Assembly: GCA_964606015.1 (NCBI GenBank)
Contig: CAZSEZ010000148.1
Span: 1 to 9,924 of the forward strand
From: Hyella sp964606015
GTDB taxonomy: Bacteria > Cyanobacteriota > Cyanobacteriia > Cyanobacteriales > Xenococcaceae
Direction of reading: 5' to 3'
Length of the DNA: 9,924 nt
Shown: positions 1 through 6,079 of the stretch, one piece after another
How positions within the stretch are numbered: position 1 is the stretch's first letter
Layout of the letters: each line of letters starts with the position of its first letter
The notes under the pieces: generated by a model
What the model was told of the DNA's origin: nothing
Database searches by the model: none
Seen by the model: the letters and a program-made list of their open reading frames with translations, nothing else
Program-made: the position numbers and the translations under genes

Positions 1-173
1 CCAGTTACAGGAATCCACCCTTATTCTGGAGTTTTTTACTTCACTTTTATGTAAAGCTTCAACTAGTTTAGAATATCAAAATCAAAACCAAAAACCAACT
101 AAACAGCAAAAAAGCTTGATATTGAGAGTATAAAGCCTTATTTTGCCCAAATATTTCGATTTAGACTAGATTT
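1..173. other. Left-edge non-coding stretch
   Basis: No coding frame is convincing here. The DNA is A-rich in its second half. A TATAAA lies at 129-134, about 40 bp before the first gene, and could be a -10 element, but no -35 hexamer sits at a proper distance, so I do not call a promoter. There is no clear Shine-Dalgarno sequence before the ATG at 174. Confidence 0.4.
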
Positions 174-1364
174 ATGTTTAAAAAGCTTAAAAAAGACTAC
201 TCATTTACTTGGATATCTCAGATAAGTGAAATCCCCCAAACAGAGTGGGATACTCTGGCAAAGCCATTGACAACTCCTTTTTTTGAATGGGAATGGCTCA
301 ATAATGCAGAGACTTCTGGTAGTGTTAGATCTCGAACTGGCTGGCAACCCTGTCATTTAGCTGTCTATCGAGAAAAAAAACTAGTAGCAGCAGCCCCCCT
401 GTATCTCAAAGGACATAGTTATGGGGAATTTGTGTTTGACAGCCAATGGGCTGATTTAGCTTATCGCCTGGGATTAGAGTATTACCCTAAGTTATTAGGG
501 ATGAGTCCATTTACCCCCGCCGTAGGCTATCGTTTTTTGGTTGCTGAAGGTGAAGATAAAGCAGCCATTACTCAATTAATGTTGCAAGAAATTGATCACT
601 TTTGCGATCGCAATCAAATATCAGGCTGTAATTTTCTATTTGTTGACCCAGACTGGCGCACTCAAATAGAGAAGCACGGCTATAGTACTTGGCAACACCA
701 TAGTTATGTATGGACAAATCATAACTTCAGTGATTTTGCTGATTATCTCAAAATGTTTACTTCTAACCAGCGTAAAAACATCAAGCGAGAACGTAAAGCT
801 GTTGCCAAGGCTGGTTTAGAAATGAAGGTATTTGTCGGCGCAGAAATACCAACTCACTTTTATCCTGAAATTTACCGTTTCTACAGTAGTACTTGCGATA
901 AATTCTACTGGGGAAGTAAGTATCTCACTAAGAAATTTTTCCAGCAGCTTTATCCAAACTTTAGCGATCGCGTAGTCCTATTTGCTGCTTTTACTCCTGA
1001 GGATGAAACCAATCCAGTGGGCATGTCGTTCTGTTTACGCAAAGGAGATAAGCTCTACGGACGTTACTGGGGTTGCTTAGAAGAATACAACGCGTTGCAT
1101 TTTGAGGCTTGTTATTACAAACCTATTGAGTGGGCAATTGCTAATGGCATTAAAACTTTTGACCCAGGAGCCGGTGGCAGTCACAAAAGACGCAGAGGTT
1201 TTCCCGCCACGGTTAATTATAGTTTGCATCGTTTTCGCGATCGCAAGATGAGTCAGATCCTACGTCACTACATTGGGGAAATCAATCGCATGGAAGCAGA
1301 AGAGGTTGAAGCCATCAATAACGACTTACCGTTTAATCGCGAACAAATTGAGTTCGATATTTAG
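174..1364 (+). CDS. COG3146/FemAB-like GNAT-fold acyltransferase (peptidogalycan biosynthesis family)
   Basis: This 396-residue protein has the hallmarks of the COG3146 (former DUF482) family, distantly related to FemAB/GNAT acyltransferases. Recognisable blocks are HSYGEFVFD (81-89) with the following YYPKLL and PFTPAVG segment, the basic RKNIKRERK block (200-208), GRYWG (296-300), HFEACYY (309-315) and PGAGGSHK (331-338), followed by a basic RRRGF. There is no signal peptide or membrane segment, so it is probably cytoplasmic. The family is annotated as 'peptidogalycan biosynthesis/recognition', but its substrate is not established, and a cell-wall or aminoacyl/acyl transfer role is inference. 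The length fits the family. The start at 174 has no good Shine-Dalgarno sequence but gives a natural N-terminus (MFKKLKK). It converges on ccaR, whose stop lies 25 bp away, with no hairpin terminator between them. I see no functional link to its neighbours. Confidence 0.85.
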   Translation: MFKKLKKDYSFTWISQISEIPQTEWDTLAKPLTTPFFEWEWLNNAETSGSVRSRTGWQPCHLAVYREKKLVAAAPLYLKGHSYGEFVFDSQWADLAYRLGLEYYPKLLGMSPFTPAVGYRFLVAEGEDKAAITQLMLQEIDHFCDRNQISGCNFLFVDPDWRTQIEKHGYSTWQHHSYVWTNHNFSDFADYLKMFTSNQRKNIKRERKAVAKAGLEMKVFVGAEIPTHFYPEIYRFYSSTCDKFYWGSKYLTKKFFQQLYPNFSDRVVLFAAFTPEDETNPVGMSFCLRKGDKLYGRYWGCLEEYNALHFEACYYKPIEWAIANGIKTFDPGAGGSHKRRRGFPATVNYSLHRFRDRKMSQILRHYIGEINRMEAEEVEAINNDLPFNREQIEFDI

Positions 1365-1389
1365 TCTGATTTGGCTATTAATAATGGCT

Positions 1390-2082
1390 TTAACTAGAAA
1401 TAGAAATTGGTTTTTTACACAGACGATAGCCCATACCGCGAACTGTTTCGATGAAATCAGTAGGCGCACCGGCACGCTCTAATTTTTGGCGTAAGCCTCG
1501 AACATGGACTTTTACAGTATCTTCTTCGGGAGGCTCTGCCAGAGACCAAATACTATCGATAATTACTGGGCGACTCAGGACTCTCCGACCGTTGCGTAGG
1601 AGTAATTCCAAAACACTATATTCTTTGGGAGTTAAGTGAATCGGACAATCAGCATAACTCACTTCATAAGTACTAGGATCAAACTTCAACTCTCCCCATT
1701 CTAAAATTGGAGGTGTAGCCGTATTGCCCCTTCTTAATAAGGCGCGAATCCGCGCAAACAATTCGCCGAGATCGATAGGCTTAACAATGTAGTCATCCGC
1801 TCCAGCGTCCAAGCCTGTAATTTTGTCACTGATAGTATCGAGAGCAGTAATCATCAGAATTGGCATTTGTTTACCCTGCGATCGCAATCTTTGACACAAT
1901 TCAATGCCATTAAAATCAGGTAACATCACATCGAGTAAGAGCAAATTGTATTCAAAGGTTCGCACGTTATCCAACGCCGATTCGCCATCTAGAGCAATAT
2001 CTACCATATAGCGTTGATCGGCAATTGCTTCTGCCAGAGTTTCCGCTAAATTGATATCGTCCTCGACCAACAGAATTCGCAT
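1390..2082 (-). CDS. ccaR: CcaR, OmpR-family response regulator of chromatic acclimation
   Basis: This 230-residue regulator has a receiver domain (1-118) and a winged-helix OmpR/PhoB DNA-binding domain (about 126-222). The receiver has the acidic pair D8/D9, phospho-acceptor D51 in LLLLDVMLP, T79 and K101. The DNA-binding half (ILEWGELKFDPSTYEVSY, LLLRNGRRVLSR, PPEEDTVKVHVR, IETVRGMGYRL) closely resembles Synechocystis CcaR as I remember it. CcaR is phosphorylated by the green/red sensor CcaS and binds the G-box before cpcG2/cpcL. Here the gene is divergent from cpcL, with ccaS beyond it and matching G-boxes in the shared region, which strongly supports the name over other OmpR-type regulators such as RppA. 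The ATG at 2082 starts the classic MRILLVEDD N-terminus, and only a weak GAAG precedes it. Confidence 0.92.
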   Translation of the reverse strand: MRILLVEDDINLAETLAEAIADQRYMVDIALDGESALDNVRTFEYNLLLLDVMLPDFNGIELCQRLRSQGKQMPILMITALDTISDKITGLDAGADDYIVKPIDLGELFARIRALLRRGNTATPPILEWGELKFDPSTYEVSYADCPIHLTPKEYSVLELLLRNGRRVLSRPVIIDSIWSLAEPPEEDTVKVHVRGLRQKLERAGAPTDFIETVRGMGYRLCKKPISISS

Positions 2083-2119
2083 TTTTTTTACTTCGATTTG
2101 TTAACTCTAAAATGAGAAA

Positions 2120-2132
2120 TATTGTTACAATA
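2120..2132. repeat. 13-bp palindrome in ccaR leader
   Basis: TATTGTTACAATA reads the same on both strands except for the central base. It lies 38 bp before the ccaR start codon. Its position near the likely ccaR promoter makes it a possible site for a dimeric regulator, but no known operator consensus was recognised and the AT-rich setting makes chance plausible. Confidence 0.35.
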
Positions 2133-2161
2133 CTTAGTAACTTAATTTTGCTTAGTTTGAA

Positions 2162-2184
2162 TCCCAAAGAGAGCAATTTTGGGA
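2162..2184. repeat. Inverted repeat TCCCAAA-N9-TTTGGGA
   Basis: The arms TCCCAAA (2162-2168) and TTTGGGA (2178-2184) are perfect inverted repeats around a 9-nt spacer, 80-102 bp upstream of the ccaR start. There is no T-run on either side, so it is not an intrinsic terminator. It could be an operator or a hairpin in the ccaR transcript. Confidence 0.4.
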
Positions 2185-2266
2185 AAGTTGTCTAACTTCC
2201 TATTCTATCGCTACAGCTCTTTTTTTATCTTAGTTTTATTGAGTATCGCGATCGCTACTATTAAAT

Positions 2267-2288
2267 CTTTCCGCTTTCTTTACCATTT
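2267..2288 (+). promoter_or_regulatory. Tandem CcaR-binding G-box upstream of cpcL
   Basis: Two head-to-tail 11-bp boxes lie with no gap: CTTTCCGCTTT (2267-2277) and CTTTACCATTT (2278-2288). The published CcaR G-box consensus is CTTTNCNATTT. The second box fits it exactly, and the first fits except for C in place of A at position 8. A one-helical-turn direct repeat is the usual layout for an OmpR-type dimer. The second box shares its last base with the proposed -35 element, as expected for direct activation of RNA polymerase. Binding itself is inferred from the known system. Confidence 0.85.
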
Positions 2289-2316
2289 TTACACCTGTTT
2301 GCTTACGGAGTATTTT
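2288..2316 (+). promoter_or_regulatory. Predicted sigma-70 promoter of cpcL
   Basis: The -35 element TTTACA (2288-2293) matches TTGACA at five of six positions. The -10 element TATTTT (2311-2316) matches TATAAT at four of six. The spacer is exactly 17 bp. Transcription would start near 2323, giving a leader of about 128 nt. The weak -10 suits an activator-dependent promoter. An alternative is TTGTAA (2315-2320) with TATAAA (2340-2345), but its 19-bp spacer is less favourable. Confidence 0.6.
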
Positions 2317-2374
2317 GTAAGCTTAGGAAACATGAATTTTATAAACATCTAAGGTCTCGTATCTGAAGCCTTTG

Positions 2375-2396
2375 AATTGGAATTTAATTGGAATTA
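2375..2396 (+). repeat. 11-bp tandem direct repeat in cpcL leader
   Basis: AATTGGAATTT (2375-2385) is followed directly by AATTGGAATTA (2386-2396), identical in ten of eleven bases. The period equals that of the upstream G-boxes, but the sequence differs. It would fall within the cpcL leader, after the predicted transcription start. Its role is unknown. Confidence 0.4.
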
Positions 2397-2450
2397 ATTA
2401 GATTTGAGTTTAGGGGTGTAGATTCGGCCGATTAAGATTTTAAAAGAGAT

Positions 2451-3185
2451 ATGACTATACCTTCCCTTGCGTATAATCCTTCCAGCCAGAACCAGAGAGT
2501 AGTCGGCTACGAAATCCCTGGTGACGAACAATCTTGGATTTACAATGCAGAAAGCCTACCTTCGGAAAGCGAACTTCAAGATTTGATGCGAGTAGCTTAC
2601 CGTCAAATTTTTAATGAACAGCAACTACTAGCCGCTAATCGAGACAAGGCCCTAGAATCTCAACTAAGAAATGGTCAAATCACTGTTAGAGAATTTATTC
2701 GTGGCTTATTGCTTTCAGATTCTTTCCGTCAGCGTAACTACGAACCCAACAGTAACTACCGTTTCGTAGAAATGTGTGTTCAAAGAGTCTTAGGCAGACA
2801 GGTTTATGGCGAGCGCGAGACATTAGCTTGGTCAATTACTATTGCAACTAAAGGTTTAGCAGCATTTGTTGATGCTTTGCTAAATAGTGACGAGTATCTC
2901 GAAAATTTTGGTGATGATACTGTTCCCTACCAGAGAAGAAGAATTCTCCCTCAGAGATCTACAGGAGAATTGCCTTTTGCCAGAATGCCTCGTTACGGCG
3001 CTGATTACCAAGAAAAATTAAGAGCTTTAGGTTATTTCTCTGGCAAGGTGTTCGACACTCAACCTTACTATCCCCCAGCAAAAGTATTGTTTGCTGCCAA
3101 AATTTTAACCATTGCAGGTGCTAGTGTTCTTGGATTAGGAACTATCGCAGTGGCTCTGGCTGCTTGGGGCATCATTAGTCTCTAG
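2451..3185 (+). CDS. cpcL: CpcL (CpcG2-type) membrane-anchored phycobilisome rod linker
   Basis: This 244-residue protein starts with the CpcG-type N-terminus (LAYNPSSQNQRVVGYE) and carries one phycobilisome linker domain (PF00427, about residues 10-185). Conserved segments include VREFIRGLLLSDSFRQRNYEPNSNYRFVEMCVQRVLGR and LLNSDEYLENFGDDTVPYQRRR. Ordinary CpcG1 rod-core linkers end in a soluble tail. This one ends in a long hydrophobic helix (about 217-243) just after a PPAK motif, which is the mark of CpcL/CpcG2. Such linkers anchor phycocyanin rods to the thylakoid membrane without a core, and these rods feed mainly photosystem I. A short AAAGAG (2443-2448) serves as ribosome site. The tandem G-box and promoter upstream, and ccaR and ccaS on either side, indicate green-light induction through CcaS/CcaR. 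A strong terminator follows 33 bp after the stop. Confidence 0.95.
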   Translation: MTIPSLAYNPSSQNQRVVGYEIPGDEQSWIYNAESLPSESELQDLMRVAYRQIFNEQQLLAANRDKALESQLRNGQITVREFIRGLLLSDSFRQRNYEPNSNYRFVEMCVQRVLGRQVYGERETLAWSITIATKGLAAFVDALLNSDEYLENFGDDTVPYQRRRILPQRSTGELPFARMPRYGADYQEKLRALGYFSGKVFDTQPYYPPAKVLFAAKILTIAGASVLGLGTIAVALAAWGIISL

Positions 3186-3218
3186 TTTTTGAATTTTCCC
3201 ATTGGTTTAGATTCCTCC

Positions 3219-3252
3219 CAGGGCTGTATGGATGAGACAGTCCTGTTTTTTT
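3219..3252 (+). terminator. Intrinsic terminator of cpcL
   Basis: The stem CAGGGCTGT (3219-3227) pairs with ACAGTCCTG (3237-3245) over nine base pairs, including one G-U, around a 9-nt loop. Seven T follow at once (3246-3252), then more T after one A. It lies 33 bp after the cpcL stop and should separate cpcL from ccaS transcription. Confidence 0.9.
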
Positions 3253-3260
3253 ATTTTTAT

Positions 3261-3320
3261 TAATGGTTGGTTGTTAAAAATTGATGGTTAATTATTAGTA
3301 GTTAGTGGCTAATGGTTGGT
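3261..3320 (+). repeat. Short direct repeat TAATGGTTGGT before and across the ccaS start
   Basis: TAATGGTTGGT occurs at 3261-3271 and again at 3310-3320, where it includes the ccaS ATG. The bases between are further variations on GGTTA/TTAGT. This looks like simple-sequence duplication. No clear Shine-Dalgarno sequence precedes ccaS, and I found no firm promoter in this 66-bp gap after the terminator. Confidence 0.5.
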
Positions 3321-5918
3321 GATCTATTGAAGATTAGTGTCTTAGATATTGCAGTAAGTCTGGAGTTAATTCTCTTACTAGGAATTTACTACGTCCTCAA
3401 TAAGCAAATTAGGCAACGCCGACAAGCAGAAATTGTTTTAGCCCAACAACGAGAAAAAGAAAAATTAATCAATCAAATTGCCCAGCAAATTCGTCAATCT
3501 CTCAATTTAACAGAGGTTTTAAGTACAACCGTCGCTGAAGTCAAAAAATTCTTAGAGTGCGATCGCGTTCTGATTTATCGAATTTGGGAAGATGGTACTG
3601 GTAGTACGATTACCGAAACTGTCTCGGCTCAATACCCCCAGATTTTAGGCGAGTCTTTCCCGGAAGAAGTCTTTCCCACCGAATATCATCAAGCCTATAT
3701 CCAAGGCAAAATCCGCATCATCGACGATCTCAAGCTTGATTCGGTAGAACCTTGTTTAGCAGAATTTTTAGCACAGTTTTCGGTCAAGGCAAAATTAGTT
3801 GTCCCTATCGTCCAACAAGTACGAGAAATTCCGGCCACAGGCCAAGCACAATCTCCTTATCTATGGGGTTTGTTGATTGCTCATCAATGCGAGACGACTA
3901 GAGAGTGGCAATCTGGGGAAATTGACCTCATGCAACAGCTAGCGACTCAAGTCGCGATCGCCATTCAACAATCAGAGATTTACGAACAACTCCAAAAACT
4001 CAATCGAGAACTGGAACAAAGGGTCAAAACTCGGACTCAAGAGTTAGCTAATATCAATCAGACTTTAGAATCTCTGATCAAAGCTTCACCGAGAGCAATC
4101 TTTACTTTAGACCTGGCAGAAAAAGTCAAAATTTGGAATCCAGCAGCAGAACGAATGTTTGGCTGGAGTGAAGCAGAATTACGCGATCACCCCAATCCAA
4201 TCATTTCCACAGAAAGCGTTCCTGAATATCAGGAAATCAGACAGACTATTGCGCAAAAACTCACTCCCAAAAGTTTGGAAATTAGTCGTTATAAAAAAGA
4301 TGGCTCACCAATTGAGATCGTATTCTCCGCTGCTCCTTTAGTTGATAGCCAAGACCAGCTGACTGGAATGGTAGCAGTAGTTGCTGATATCAGCGAACAA
4401 AAGCGCCAAGCAGAACAGGTTAGATTATTACAGTCGGTTGTCGTCAATACCAACGATGCTATTTTGATTACCGAGGCCGAGCCAATTAACGAACCAGGCC
4501 CAAAAATCATCTACGTCAATGAAGCCTTTACCCGGACCACTGGTTATAGCCTAGAAGAGGTTTTGGGTAAAACACCACGAATTCTTCAAGGGGCAAAAAC
4601 TAACCGTCAAGCTTTAGACAAAGTACGCAAAGCCTTAGAAACCTGGCAACCTGTGACAGTGGAAACTGTTAACTACCGCAAAGATGGTTCAGAGTTTTGG
4701 GTTGAGTTTAGTATTGTGGCAGTCAGCAACAAACAAGGACACTATACCCATTGGATATCGGTGCAAAGAGACATTACCGAACGTAAGCGTACTGAGAGCG
4801 CTTTACGTCGTAGTGATGAAAGATTCCGTCGTCTTGTAGAAAACGCTCTGGATATTATCACCATTATTGACCCCACAGGTTATATTCACTACGGTAGTCC
4901 TTCAGTAGCTCAGGTTTTAGGTTATCAACCAACCCAGTTAGCAGGAAAAAGATTCTTTGACTACATTCATCCCGAAGATAGAGCTTCTGCCTCTCAAGGA
5001 ATCATTCAAGTCTTACAACAATCTACTCCCATTGTTCCGATTGAATTTCGCTGCCAACATGAAAATGGTTCTTGGCGAGTCCTCGAAGCAGTCAGTCAAA
5101 AGTTTATTGACGATACCCCAGAACCTAGAATCGTGATCAACTCTCGGGATATTACTGAGCGCAAAAGACTCGAAGAAGTTCGCTTAGCCTTGGGGAAAGA
5201 GCGAGAACTAAGTGCGATGAAAACCAGATTTTTTTCGATGGCATCCCATGAATTTCGGACTCCTTTAAGTACAGCTTTGGCAGCAGCTCAACTATTAGAA
5301 AATTCAGCCAGTGTCTGGCAAGATGAGAGCAAACGAATTCGCAATTTAACCCGCATTCAAGATTCAGTCAAAAATATGGTTCAACTCCTGGACGATATCT
5401 TGACCATTAATCGAGCAGAAACAGGCAAGCTTGAATTCAATCCAAAACCAATTGATCTGGTAGGATTTTGTCAGCAATTTATTGAAGAAATCCAACTCAG
5501 TACTGATGCCAACCATAAGTTAATTTTTGATTGTCCACAGGCTCACTTCAAAGCCTATCTCGATAAAAAACTATTACGCTCTATCTTGGCAAATCTCTTA
5601 TCTAATGCCACCAAATACTCTCCTCAAGGAGGAAAAGTTCGTATTGATCTCGACATAGTAGATGATTGTGCTCAGATAGTAATTCGCGATCGCGGGATTG
5701 GTATTCCCCCAGAAGACATGGCCCAACTATTTGAGCCTTTCAATCGAGGGAAAAACGTTGCTCGCATTCCTGGCACAGGCCTAGGTTTAGTAGTAGTCAA
5801 AAAATGCGTCGATCTCCATAGTGGAACAATCAATCTCAATAGCTTTACTAACAAAGGTACTACTGTAATTGTGACCTTGCCAATCGATGGAGCTAACCCC
5901 AAATGCGATTTAAGCTGA
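3312..5918 (+). CDS. ccaS: CcaS-like cyanobacteriochrome histidine kinase (GAF-PAS-PAS-PAS-HK)
   Basis: This 868-residue kinase has an N-terminal membrane helix (about 10-29), a bilin-type GAF domain (about 50-220), three PAS domains (about 250-363, 370-490, 500-615), and HisKA plus HATPase domains (about 630-858). The GAF carries C148 in EPCLAEFL before VKAKLVVPI and WGLLIAHQC. Cys followed by Leu, not the usual His, agrees with my memory of CcaS/RcaE green/red sensors. The kinase has H646 in SHEFRTPL, an N-box (761-769), DRGIGI (793-798) and GTGLGL (821-826), so it looks active. Known CcaS binds phycocyanobilin, autophosphorylates in green light and phosphorylates CcaR. ccaR and cpcL beside it support the same role here. 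From memory, Synechocystis CcaS has two PAS domains, so three makes this one longer. An insertion of about a dozen residues (roughly 168-183) interrupts the GAF strand region. Other cyanobacteriochrome kinases are possible but less likely in this context. Confidence 0.88.
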   Translation: MVGDLLKISVLDIAVSLELILLLGIYYVLNKQIRQRRQAEIVLAQQREKEKLINQIAQQIRQSLNLTEVLSTTVAEVKKFLECDRVLIYRIWEDGTGSTITETVSAQYPQILGESFPEEVFPTEYHQAYIQGKIRIIDDLKLDSVEPCLAEFLAQFSVKAKLVVPIVQQVREIPATGQAQSPYLWGLLIAHQCETTREWQSGEIDLMQQLATQVAIAIQQSEIYEQLQKLNRELEQRVKTRTQELANINQTLESLIKASPRAIFTLDLAEKVKIWNPAAERMFGWSEAELRDHPNPIISTESVPEYQEIRQTIAQKLTPKSLEISRYKKDGSPIEIVFSAAPLVDSQDQLTGMVAVVADISEQKRQAEQVRLLQSVVVNTNDAILITEAEPINEPGPKIIYVNEAFTRTTGYSLEEVLGKTPRILQGAKTNRQALDKVRKALETWQPVTVETVNYRKDGSEFWVEFSIVAVSNKQGHYTHWISVQRDITERKRTESALRRSDERFRRLVENALDIITIIDPTGYIHYGSPSVAQVLGYQPTQLAGKRFFDYIHPEDRASASQGIIQVLQQSTPIVPIEFRCQHENGSWRVLEAVSQKFIDDTPEPRIVINSRDITERKRLEEVRLALGKERELSAMKTRFFSMASHEFRTPLSTALAAAQLLENSASVWQDESKRIRNLTRIQDSVKNMVQLLDDILTINRAETGKLEFNPKPIDLVGFCQQFIEEIQLSTDANHKLIFDCPQAHFKAYLDKKLLRSILANLLSNATKYSPQGGKVRIDLDIVDDCAQIVIRDRGIGIPPEDMAQLFEPFNRGKNVARIPGTGLGLVVVKKCVDLHSGTINLNSFTNKGTTVIVTLPIDGANPKCDLS

Positions 5919-6079
5919 TTGAAGATTTTGCTTAATCCTCTGATCCTAATTCGTAAGGACAAGCAGAAAGACTCAAACCTTAAGATCATGCAATCACAAA
6001 AGTTCAGGAAATCATAATGGCGGAACAAAACAATTGCTCCACAGTAGTCATTTTGGGTGCAAACTATTCATTACACTAT

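Larger units (their letters stand above)
2083..2450. promoter_or_regulatory. ccaR-cpcL divergent control region
   Basis: This 368-bp gene-free stretch separates divergent ccaR and cpcL. From left to right it holds the ccaR leader, a 13-bp palindrome (2120-2132), an inverted repeat (2162-2184), a HIP1 octamer (2248-2255), tandem G-boxes (2267-2288), a -35/-10 pair facing cpcL (2288-2316), and a leader of roughly 130 nt with a second pair of 11-bp direct repeats (2375-2396). I could not pick a convincing -35/-10 pair for ccaR on the minus strand. No small ORF in it looks coding. Confidence 0.8.

Noticed and set aside
1273..1482. Plus-strand ORF of 69 codons overlapping the ends of the acyltransferase and ccaR genes
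   Set aside because: It reads out of frame through two well-supported genes, and its protein shows no domain pattern.
1967..2176. Minus-strand ORF of 69 codons overlapping the ccaR start
   Set aside because: It is a shifted frame of the ccaR N-terminus and upstream DNA. The receiver domain clearly starts at 2082.
5936..5970. Possible terminator after ccaS (TCCT/AGGA arms around 5942-5957)
   Set aside because: The stem is only four base pairs and no T-run follows.
5672..6028. Minus-strand ORF of 118 codons over the ccaS 3' end
   Set aside because: It is mostly antisense to the conserved ATPase domain of ccaS, with no recognisable domain.
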